Shown here piece by piece: positions 32,233-44,214 of a DNA stretch of 64,000 bases (positions within the stretch are counted from its first letter, which is position 1; each line of letters begins with the position of its first letter). Under the pieces are notes generated by a model. It was given only the letters and a program-made list of their open reading frames with translations. It searched no databases and had not been told where the DNA came from. Where the stretch lies: contig VCAZ01000182.1 in assembly GCA_005784505.1 (NCBI GenBank), forward strand, positions 282,297-346,296, in the 5' to 3' direction. The position numbers and the translations under genes were made by a program. This DNA comes from Bagarius yarrelli. Lineage: Eukaryota; Chordata; Actinopteri; Siluriformes; Sisoridae.

Positions 32233-33358
32233 CTTATTATTATAACTGGCATAGTGGATCAGGAAATTGTAAAAGTTGCCCCCAGCAAAACTTGGATTTT
32301 TTACTTCAAAAAAAATTTGCCTGTATAATGCAAACATTTAACCCTTAATTGCTTATTGTAGCTTCGCATCTGATATAAATTCAGCACTCGATATAAATAC
32401 CAAAAGCAATGATTTTAGAAATAGGGACAAATTAAAAAAACAAAAAGAACAAAACGGTGCTATAGACAAGCTGTCTGTCCAACATATCAAAAGAGTTCAA
32501 CACAACAAATGTCCGGATAAAAACCAGATTTGGCAGAGTAGGAGAACATAAACAACGCCTGACATGATTGTTTGATTTAACGCCGGAATAAAACAGTTGG
32601 AGCATAATCAAAAGAGCTGAAAGTTTGTAATAAAACAATGAACAGATGTGTAAACGCTTGAACTTTGGGTTTGCTAGCAAGAAAAAGAACGCCGAGCTCA
32701 GTCTTTAGTCATTCACCCATTCAATATGTCAAGAAAATCAGACCTGAATGCATACATTTTAAGTATATTGTAGAATGTTATTGGACGTAATATATGCAAA
32801 TACTGTCTGGAAAAGCAGTTTTCTGTATTTTTGTTTTGTAAATACAGGAAATATGTAAATGTGTCAAATATGTTTTTGAAAATCGGTGTCCGTTATTATT
32901 TAGTATAATTGTTGATGATTAGCCTGCCATGTTGAATGCTAGGTGTTACATTAAATGCTAGTTAGAAGCTGAAACGGAGACTTATAGTCTGGGCTACAAA
33001 GAAGTCAGTCCCAGTCTGGTGTTTCTCCCAGAATGCTTTTTAATGCCATTCTGTGGTTTTTTTTGATGACTGTTGGTGGTGCTGGTAAACTTCAACAAAA
33101 GTCCAACAGCAAGTAATCTGATGTAAAAGAAAACTACTGAACTACTTTTGCAGTGTATGAAACTGGAATCTTTTCTCTCTGGAATCTTAATCAAAAAGTA
33201 TTATCCAGGTTGGGAAAACCAGCATTAAAAACTTTCAGCAGCCTGAAGTTGGGATGGGGTAACGAGTCTTAAATCCATCTGCCATCTTAGATTAAATAGA
33301 TGCATTTAGAAACGATGATTTTAAGCAGCAACGGGAAAGGAAAAAGGTCTTATTTTAG

Positions 33359-33580
33359 TCTCGTCCATATTTACACTTATATGCAGGATTTGCAACACAC
33401 TGTTCGACTCTTCCTTCCTCTAATTTCCTGTCCCTTTAGAAAGTGTACACATAACTTATCCATGTATTTATGTAGCCTAGTTTTATTGTATTCCTGGGAC
33501 ACTGATTGGGTTCATTTATAGTTGATGTTCAGCTGCATCCGGCTGACCCTTTAGCCCCCCTGCCTACTCTCCCACGGCAA
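33359..33580. repeat. 220-bp direct duplication, copy 1 (ednra 3' side)
   Basis: From tcgtccatatttacacttat to ctctcccacggcaaaacat. Nearly the same sequence recurs in the same orientation at 35559-35772 inside an ednra intron. The copies share ttccttcctctaatttcctg-like and gttcagctgcatccggctga blocks and differ by small indels. No terminal repeats were noticed. Confidence 0.85.
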
Positions 33581-33825
33581 AACATCTCTGGAAGATTTTG
33601 GGAACGTTTGCTCTGGGAGCAGGTTTTTACATAAATATATTAGCCCCATTGTGTATTGTGTAGCAAAATATATACAGTATAAGCAGCTTTGGTCGGTCTG
33701 TGTCCAGCACAGAATAGTACAACTGTCACTGAAACAGCTGACATCATAGACTAGACGCTGTTCTCCATCCTGTCAGCAAATCTTGGTTCTTAGGAAACTT
33801 GGTTGTTTCAGACCAGACGTGGTTC

Positions 33826-33914
33826 TATGAGTGGCAGTTAGAGTCTCACTGGTTGGAGACTCTAGACTTCTTTTCTGAGAGTTGTGAGTTTAAATTCCAG
33901 TACCGGCAAGCTGT
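33826..33914 (+). repeat. SINE head fragment in the ednra 3' UTR region
   Basis: gagtctcactggttggagac followed by ttgtgagtttaaattccagt and accggcaagctg. It lies 18 bases from the ednra stop codon, on the opposite strand. Confidence 0.5.
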
Positions 33915-33931
33915 ATAGTTCACTAAGATGT

Positions 33932-34069
33932 TTAATCGCTGTACTTCCGGATGACACGATCAATCTGGAAGTTTTTGGTTTCTTGGGTTTTGCCCTGGAT
34001 ACTCGTGCCGTTCATCTGCCCCACGCTGGTGACTTGGTTCTTTGAGCTGCGCCAACAACACAAACACGA
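33932..34069 (-). CDS. ednra: ednra coding exon 7 (C-terminal tail)
   Basis: Acceptor cccttgtag; stop TAA at 33934-33932 on the minus strand. It encodes SCLCCWRSSKNQVTSVGQMN, then GTSIQGKTQETKNFQIDR and VIRKYSD. The MNGTSIQ motif matches the human tail. Confidence 0.93.
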   Translation of the reverse strand, partial: SCLCCWRSSKNQVTSVGQMNGTSIQGKTQETKNFQIDRVIRKYSD

Positions 34070-37000
34070 CTACAAGGGAAAAGACCAAGGAAAAAAATTA
34101 TTAAAGACTATTCACCATTAGTAACATAGTTTAGGCTAAACTCATAGGCATGTCATTGTGCCCAAATATGGCTCACTGATGGGTTTATAAATTATTCTTT
34201 TTTATTTGATTGTTGATGAATTACATGGGCTTCATTATTTCCATTGTTTCCTTAAACCCATTTTCATAACTCATGTGCATGTGCCTGCAATGGATTCCAG
34301 GAATCAAACATGCCTTTTTTCTGTAAAAGTATTTTAAGACCACAGCTTTTAGATTGCAGAGGCTCATCGACAGGGAGCAGTTTTAATGCTTAGCATGTGT
34401 TACGAAGCTTGTGTTAGCATGCATATGTTGACTTACGTCAAAGCAATTCTTGAACTTTTTGCTGACAATGTAGAGGATAATGGGATTGATGCAGGAGTTG
34501 ATGGTCACCAGATTGATGGCAAGATAGTCCAGTATTAAAAAGGAGCTAAGAATTATATACATTGATTAATTTTCAGTAGCTTTTGATCAGACAGAGAATT
34601 TAGTATCTGCTTGTTCTCAGCTTGGATACACAATTCAACAACTGGAATAAGGTACAACAATTTGCTTAACTGTGTGTCAAGTGTCTCAAAAGAAGGATCA
34701 TTTATAATCCTAATATTTGGAAAGAAGCGTTCACTTACCTGTACAGCTCACAGCGGTTTTCATCGCTCGGATCTGGCATCAGCTTTTTCAGAAGTCTGCT
34801 GACGTGCAAGGGAATCCAACAAAGCGCAAAGAACAAGACCAGACAGAAAACAGCCTTGGCTACTTCACGCCTCTGCAGAACAGAAACAACCAACATTTAT
34901 TTGTAAAACCAGAACATTTGGTGAACGTTGGAGCTCATTTATCTAACGTTCTATATGAGCTGTTTATGTGTAACCCTCATCTGGCGTGATTGGCTTAAAT
35001 GTTAAAGAAAAAAAATAATCTAGTGCTGTACTACTACTACTAATAGGGTACTCTTTATTTGGTGGAAATTTTTGTAAACTTTAGGTTTAGGCAAAACAGG
35101 TAAAGCTGGTCAGAATTTTTTGGTTCAGTCAAGACTCGAAACATTTTTACACAACTTTTTCAAAAGACTGATAAACAACGGCTATTGTACACTGTGATTT
35201 ATATTTTTTGTAACACTCATGTACTGAGTGTACTTTACATGTAGTAAACAGCATGGGAAATGACCCTTTAGGCAAACCGTTTGCTCCTCTGGTCTGCATC
35301 TTGGCGAAGTGAATACTGTAAACCATTAAAACCTCCAGTCAGTCGTTCATTTGAAATGAAAACTCTTTACTGGTCATCTGAATCCAGAAACACTGTGCAT
35401 AACACAGGGATACATGCTTGATGAGATGCCGGTCCATTTCGGGGCACCTTTCACATCAAGTGCTAAAAGTACACACCACACTGCACTACCAAACCACCCA
35501 CCATCAGGGCCGGCCCTTACGTTAAACGAAGTAGGGAAATGAATCCATCTAATATTGTCTCGTCCATATTTACACTTACATGCAGGATTTGCGACACCCT
35601 ATTTAACTCTTCCTTCCTCTGATTTCCTGTCCTCTGAGAAAGTGTACACATGTTTTTATGTAGCCTAGTTTTATTGTATTCCTTGGACACTGATTGGGCC
35701 AATTTATAGCTGATGTTCAGCTGCATCCGGCTGACCCTTTAGCCCCCCTGCCTACTCTCCCACGGCAAAACAATGTTTGCTCTTAATGTAAATGATTATT
35801 ATTGCACATTTTTACTAGTACAATTTAAAAAATATTATAATGATGTAAATCACAGTAAAATGTGATTTTGTAAAATAAATGATAAAATCCAAGGGCACTG
35901 GATAAAATCTTGCCTAGGGCAGAAAATTGGTCATTAAATACATTGGGGCATAGTAAGACCCTAATAACCATTTAAAAAAGAGTCTACACAGGAAGTACTG
36001 TTACCTGCTTGAGGTGGTCACTAAGGGCAATCCGGAGAGCTCCATTCCTGTGGCTAAGCATCTTGAAGGTCATGCAGGTGTAGAAGAATGCAGTGCAGGC
36101 CAATGGCATACAGAAATAGAATCCAAACAGCCACCAGTCCTTCACGTCTACGTATTGCTGAAAGTAAGAGAGATTTAATAATTAACAAAATAAAAGCCAA
36201 ACATTAGACAAACATAACACAAGAAATAGTGTTTTAAAGCTGTGTCAAGGTGAGGAAACAACTGATTAATCTAGATTTCTCTTAGATAACTATGAAACAT
36301 ATCCCTGGATGATTAATGTGTAGTAACAGAAAACACTAATAGCTGTTCTATGGCTGATGAAGCTATTTCCTGTTCCTGTATGGCTCAGCATTCTGCTTTC
36401 AATTTTACATTGTTAAAGTCTGTCATCAATTAACTTCTCCAGATTTGTGAGCAAGACAGCCAAACTCTTTGTTCCCCACAGATCATCTTTGTCTCCATTC
36501 CACTTCTGCTGTTCTTGTGAGACAGAATGTTCTGTAATAAACTTTAAGGGTTTTCTCCCTTTGGTGTTCTGACAGAAATTCTCTTTATAACTCCTGATAA
36601 CTCTGCATACCAAACATGTACAGGCTTATGTTCTGCTCATCATCTATTCATCAGGATCTGCTGGCACATATCACGACACTCGTTTTCATTTATGGAAAAC
36701 AAAACACAACAAAAAAAACTTTAAAGAGTTAAATTTTGAAGATTTATCTGTGAAACTGACTCTAATTATGTTCAAAGCAACCAGATGGAATAAAACGTTT
36801 TTTAAAGACCATCCATCCATCCATCCATCCAGCTGGGACCTGTTGTTGTTGTGAGGCAACAGTTGCTAAACACTAAGCCACCGTGCTGCCAAGTTGGGAC
36901 TACATAGTAATAAACATTGTAAATGTTTATACTGCTTAGGGAAGTCAAGCTGACTACATTCTCGAAGCCCAGTGCATCACGGTGACGTAGATGACCAGTA

Positions 37001-40000
37001 CAAATGAGCATCCAGCTATGGTAAGTTAAGGTTCTTTTCTTTTCTTTTCTTTTCTTTTCTTTTCTTTTCTTTTCTTTTCTTTTCTTTTCTTTTCTTTTCT
37101 TTTCTTTTCTTTTCTTTTCTTTTCTTTTCTTTTCTTTTTTCTTTTTTTCTTTTTTCTTCTTTTCTTTTCTTTTCTTTTTTTCTTTTTTTCTTTTCTTTTC
37201 TTTTTTTCTTTTCTTTTCTTTTCTTTTCTTTTCTTTTCTTTCTTTTCTTTTCTTTTCTTTTCAGCTTGTGGTTTCAGCGTGTACCAACAGAGATCATGCC
37301 AGAAATAGGAATGATCAGAGCTGTATTTTATCACTAGCCATGTGATTATTACAGGTAGTAATACTCACAGGTTAATGTGTGGTGCTGGGAGTGGAGCAGG
37401 GTTGGCTAGCTTTCGAGCTAACATGCGCTGGTTGCATATGTTTATACAAGGCATTAGAGAAGGTTGAACCATTTATTTGTCTGCTTTGGAGTAACTAGGA
37501 AAGGACTGTTACCAGAGCCCGATTTTAGGGCCTGCTTATGCATTGCATATGGGACAGCGAACTGTTTCCCTACAGTACACATCTTTTGGAGGCCTGGCAG
37601 CTGTCAAGGCTCAGCCCTCCATTTATACCTGATCAAAGTCTCAGGTAGAGAATTTACTAAAGTTAAGTATTGATCCGGTTGGTGCGTACATGGTGCCCTA
37701 CAGTACATATCTCTCAACGGCCTGGCAGTGTGCCAGATCTGGCCTCTCCTTATTGGCACCATGTGTGAATCAATGAGGCAGTGATTGGTGGTATGGCGGC
37801 GTGGGCGGCGTGGGCATCTTGTTCTCATAGTGTTTCGACACAGCTTAAGTTTCTAAAGGGGGTGGTTTTGGCTCCCCGAGGGAAGCGATCCAATACCATT
37901 TCACCAGAGTGTCTCGCTCTTGCTGGGAACTGAGGTTACATATGTAAACTTAGAGATGTTTGTGTGCTGGATTAGGATTTAAATAAAAAACAAAAAGACT
38001 GGTAGCAGTTATGTCCAGAATAACGAGGTGAAACAAACAGTTTGTGAAAATTGCTATTAATTCAGATGACAAGTAAATATTTTGAAAATAATAATTTGAA
38101 ACAGATCTACTGTAATGCTTAAATATTTTTAGCATACTCATCTAAATAGTTCACATTTTGATATCTGAAATAATTCTGGCAGTGAATTTTTTTACCTGCA
38201 TGAATCTGGAGGATTCCGGTGGTTTGAGCATACAGGTATTGAAAGTCATGTTGCGGTATTTGAATTCCACCATGTTAAACCCTATAGCCTCAGGTACAGC
38301 CAGGATAAATGACAGCACCCAAATGAGCACGATTTCAACCGCGGTGAGTAAAGGGATGCCGACTCCCTGAACACGACTCCACGAGGCAACAGCCCTGTAC
38401 CTATAAAACAAAGAAACAGAAACACACTAAGCAGGGCATCTTAAAATGTAAGAATAGTCTGCAAGTTACAGGCCTGATTCAAGTTCATTACCGCAAACTA
38501 CTTAAAACTATAGCATAAAGCCATAGTCGGTTATGTACCGTATACTGAACTTCTACTGTCCCGTCTATACCCATAAAAACATATTATTATGAATAACTCC
38601 TATTAGACATGTTTATCATTAAAAAAATCAAAAGCATTCTATCAGCGTTAACTAAAATAGTCAAAAGAACAGCGATCTATTCTGGTACCACCGTCCCTTA
38701 GAGTACAAGGTAGGTCTACCTCAAGAAACCAGGCTGAGGGACATGATGTCACAAACAATTTAGGTAATTAACTGTCTTTAAACAATGAGTGAAAACCTAA
38801 ATATTTGAACAAGTTGCTCCTAAATACATGGCATTCTTAGTCTGAGACTTTCAAGCAGTTTCGCCCACTTGCAGTTCTGGCATTTGTCAGACGCCCCTAT
38901 CCACTTACATTTATCTCCTTTTTTTACCTGAGCTAGCAGAGTTGTTAAGAGTCTTGCTAAAGGGCCCAGTCGTAGCAGCTTGGTGGTCCTGGGAATTAAG
39001 CCCACAATCTTCTAATGAGCATTCCAACACCTTACTCACTGAGCAACCACTTGCCGTTCTGTCACATGTACATTTCTGCACGGTAAAATTCTTTTCCCCA
39101 CATACACCAGCTTAGGACGTTGGGAATCAAAGTTGGGAATTAAGTTTGTTTTCTCCCGGTTTAAACCCATGTTTGCTTGTGTGTTTAATTAATAACTAAT
39201 CTCTCTTGTGTGTTTCCTGTAAAACAGCATAGCTATTTTTTTCATGACTCATTTATACGTTCCTGTTTAACAATGATGGGTCATTACTATTTCACTGCGT
39301 GGTGTTGTGTCTTAGTTTTAGATCCTTAAACAGACACGAAGAAATGAATCAGATGAGATGAGACGTCTCCTCAAAGCTGGATGGAAATCAAACCCAGCTG
39401 GGTGCTTAATTGGCACGTTAGGGTTTTTTCCCCAAAGTTGCAAATGCTTTTGTATCTGAATGATAATATATAATATGGCCATATGTTTGTGGACACCTTA
39501 CCACCCCAACCATTAGTTTGTCCTCTTTAACCAGTTGCCACAAAGTCTAAAGCACACAGTTGACTAAAATGTCTTTTTATGTTGTAGCATCGAATTAGTT
39601 CCTTTATTAGAACTTAAAGGCTAACACACACTGTTTCATCACGACAATGTTACTGTGCACAAAACCCCTGAGCTTCATAAAGACAGAAGAACCGGAGGGT
39701 CCTGCGCAGAACCCTGACTCTGACTCAGCCCCACTGTGGGATGAACTGGAACACCGACTGAACCCAGACCTCCATATCCAACCCTAGTGTCTGATCTCAT
39801 CAATACTATTGTAGCTGAAATAACACAAATCCACACAGTCACACGACACATCTAGTGGAAAACCTTCACCGAAGTCTGGAGGTTATTATAGGAGGAATAA
39901 AATGTTCAAAAATCCTGCATAAATACAGTGGGGGAAAAAAAATATTTGCTCCCCTGCTGATTTTGTACGTTTGTCCACTGATGTAGAAATGATCAGTCTA

Positions 40001-43000
40001 TAATTTTAATGTTGGTTTATTCTAAGTGAAAAGCAGCATAACATCCAAAACTTTCAGAAAAACACATTTAAAAAAGTTGTACATTGATTTGCATTTTAAT
40101 AAGTGAAAAGAGTATTTGAGCCCAAGGTTTGATGGCACATGGTCCCGTCCATTGTCCCTTTGATGCAGTGAAGTTGTCCTGTCCCCTTAGCAGCAAAACA
40201 AAGCATGTTTCCACCTCCATGTTTGGAAGTGGGGATGGTGTTGTTGGGGTCATAGGCAGCATTACCCCTCCTCTAAACACGGCAAGTGCCAAAGAGCTCG
40301 ATCTTGGTCTCATCTGACCACAAAACTTTCACCCAGTTCTCCTCTAAATCATTCAGATGTTCCTTAGCAATCTTCAGACAGGCCTGTAAATGCGGGGGAT
40401 ATTGGAGGTGCTGTAGGATTTCAGTGCCTCATGGAGTAGTGTGTTTCTTGATGACTTTGGTCCCAGCTGCCTTGAGATCATTGACAAGATCCTCCTATGT
40501 AGTTCTGAGCTGATTCCTCACTGTTATCATTATCACAAAAATTTGGTGAGATCCTGCATGGAGCTTCAGACTGAGGGAGACTGACATTTATTTTGTGTTT
40601 CTTCTATTTGTGAATAATTGCACCAACTGTTGTCACTTTCTCACCAAACTGCTTAGCCCATCCCAGCCTTGTGTAGGTCTACAATCTTGTCCCTGAAATC
40701 CTTGGACAGCTCTTTGGTCTTGGCCATGGTGGAGAATTTCAAATCTGATGGATTGATTACTGTCGTGGACAGGTGACGAGCTGAGATTGGGAGCACTCCA
40801 TTTAAGAGGGTTCCTTTTCAGCTTGTTACCTGTACAAAAGACACCTGAAAGCCAGAAATCTTGTGGATTGATAAGGGAAATGTAATTTTCTGGGTGTTTG
40901 TGTTGCTATTCTGTCTTTCACTGTTAAAATAAACAGACCAAATTATAGACTGATCATTTCTTTGTCTGTGGGCAAACGTGGAAAATCAGCATGCGATCAA
41001 ATAATTTTCCCCTCACCGTGAGTCTGATTATTAGTTAGTATAATACTTTTCTCTCTTTGTTTTAGGGTCACTGCTTTTTACTTATTTTAAAAAGCTTAAC
41101 TTGTTCATGATTTTTTTTGTCTCACACAGCAATGTGTGATGATTAGAGCCAACCCCAAACCCTTCTGGGACGTCCCTGGCCTCAGTAACCCACATCTGGC
41201 TCTTTATTTTGCTCCCAGACTCCACCCCAAGCGAGTGAAAGCATTAATCATTTCTGCTGAGTGTTTCATGGGAACTGATTTTACAGACACTACAGGGTGT
41301 GACTGTGGGCCGTGAATCCTATCGCTTGGATCTCTGTGAGACTCTCTGTGGAGTTCATTAACACCTCACACAAACCTCATATTATCGTTAGGGTTATAAC
41401 TAAATGTAACACAGTAGCTGACGATTTAAAACTGTTTTGCTTGTTCTAATATTCTTAGAATGTTGTAAGGACCACTCTAATACATTCTTTCTCTTGGGTT
41501 TTCTTTAGCGCCATATGTTTCTGATTTAATGGCTCATCCCAAGAGCTTATAGCAAAGGAGACAATGCACAAGCACATTTGTGTAAAACTCAGAAAATAGG
41601 GCATATTTTATTTGCAAAAAAATTATCCAAACATTTGGAGTAAACACAAAGTCTCACTTTGATCTCTTTCCCTGTACTTTCCTCTCAGCCGAACCTTTCC
41701 AAACCCTTTCTGTAGAACTTTGCAAAATGAAATTACTTTTGGTCTACGCGCCTGTTTCTTTTTACATAAAATTCTTAGGATGCTTCAAAATGAAAAATTC
41801 TTGGCTGAAACAGAAACAGAAACAGAAACAGAAAATGCATTTTATTCTGTTTTCTGACATTTTAATTTAATTCATAAATGTTAATAATATTTATTTAAAA
41901 TTTAAGCACAAGTCAAAAAATAAAAGTTTACATAATGGGACAGTGGCAGCGCAAATGGTTAAGGCAATGAGTTGTTGATATGAAGATCAGAAAGATCTGG
42001 GTTCAAGCCCACACCAGCCACTGTTGGGTTTTTGAGTAAGACCCCTAACCCTTCCTGCTCCAGGGGGCGCTGTATCATAGTTAACCCTGAACTCTGACCA
42101 CCAACTTACTAAAATGGGATATGCAAAGAAACTACTTTCACTCTGCTGTAAAAAGTGTATGTGACAAATTAAAGACATTTACATTTAATAATAAGAGTTT
42201 ACATAAATACTGACAGTTAAACCTATAACCCCACAGCTTTGTTTTTATTTTTATCATTTAATTTTTAATTTTATTATTTTTGAAATTATATTTCAAAAAC
42301 CAACCACAAGAAGACACTAGGATGTACCTGTCCACGCTGAGCGCACACAGGTTCAGCACCGTGATGCCCACCGAGGCTTTTTGAAGGAAGGGCACCAGTT
42401 TACACAGGAACATACCAAATGAAGTGTCATCCAGCGGCCATTTTCCCATCAGAAGCTGCAAGAAAAACAAATGAAAACCGTTATAAACGGAATAAACAGA
42501 TCTTTCAATATAATCTGGAATCTTCCAAGCCACCTACTGGTCCATATACACTGGCACCACTTTTTTATTGACTTCTGAGCATTTTTTTCCCCCAAAAAGC
42601 ATTTTTTACTTCTTAAATAGAGATTCTTCAGTAGATATTCTGCTTCAGGGAGTTTGTGTATTCATAGTGTGAGCAGTCCAATGGCAGTTGTATGATTGGA
42701 CTCTATAGTGTAGCTGGAATCGCTAAATTGAGCAGGGATCCAAAACATGGCCCAAAGAAGTTTAAGTCTAACCCAGCTTGTAAAAATCAGACTTTAAAAT
42801 CCTGACCATCTTTAGTGCATTTATATAGTTTAAAACGTTCTCGATATAACAGGTAATCGTTCCCGCCAGATGGATGCACATGTCCCCCGAACAATACCGC
42901 TGTCAGCATTTAATACAGGAAAATCATAAACTGTTTATTTTCCTGCAAAAGCTTCTTAGTGAAAGAAAGGCTGACACGTCAAGTTGACACGGCTGGGCCC

Positions 43001-44177
43001 CTGAGCAGGGCCCTTAACCCTTAACTGCTTTGAGTAATAAAGAAACAAGATAAGTGTAGGTCTCTCTGGAAAAGAGTTTCTGCAGATAGCAGGGTTTCTC
43101 CTTCCATCAGGAATGAATAATAAACTCAGAGCTTCAAACTGTAGAAACAGAAGGGAGAAGTTATTGTTCTGGTTATTGTTATTGTTAAATCTAAACAAAG
43201 CTGACAGAAACCACTCTTTTCCCGTATACAAACAGAAATGCGTCACAGGATTAAATGCAAGCAGTCCATTGGTTCATTGAACTAATGACCGGGACATTCG
43301 TAAAGCAGCTGGAATAAGACAGTGTTTTCTTCTAAACAATGAAACGATGCATTTCCTTTTCACTTTAACCTTTTCCACCAACTCGTTTATATTCTTTAAG
43401 CCCAAACAGCTTGCAGCTTGCGGAATTATGGCATTCCGCCACTTCTAAGCTTTCGAAATGTCTCCCTCTGTCTGGCTGAAGGCAACATCATGATCCACAT
43501 GCCACCTAATCTAATCCTGATTCTGGCTGTTTGGTAAAGAAATCAAATATTTATAGAAACACAGCAAATACAGACTTTAGTCCCACCCAAATCTCAAAAA
43601 AGCAATGACAATGGTTCGATTTCCAGCACCAAAAAATTACCACTGTTGGGCTCCTGAGAAAGGCCCTTAACCCCAAATTGCTTAATTTTATATAAAAAAA
43701 ATGTAAGTCACCATGGAGAAGAATGTCTGCCAAATTTTGTAAATGTAAACATACATTTTTTCATAAGAAGTTTTAGTTACAGTTTTATCCAGAGCAACTT
43801 ACATTTATATTTGCTGAGCCATTAAGTAGTGGCAGCTTGGTGGTCCAGAGAATTTTAACCAGATTTTGCATTATTTAAAAAATTAAAGACTTTAGGGTGA
43901 TGATAGTGACTCTAAATGATGATAAAAACCTGTTATTGATTCTTTTCTTCATTCGAAGTGTTTTATTCTGCACTTTTTACTGCTCTCATGTCTTCCGTTC
44001 TAGGAAATCATAAACCTCATCGTCCACATTATGCATCAGTCTCATACGGCGTGTGTAAGTGGATATTTGGCCCTGTTGAATATTTTAGTGTTGTTTAACA
44101 CACTGCCCTGAAGGATGGCCGGAGATAAGAGAGAGGAGTTTAATGTGTGATAACACACAGTGCAGTGTAAGACCAGT

Positions 44178-44214
<37 letters not shown>

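Noticed and set aside
37026..37334. Lysine/arginine/glutamate-rich open frame on the minus strand
   Set aside because: Direct translation of the (CTTTT)n tract.
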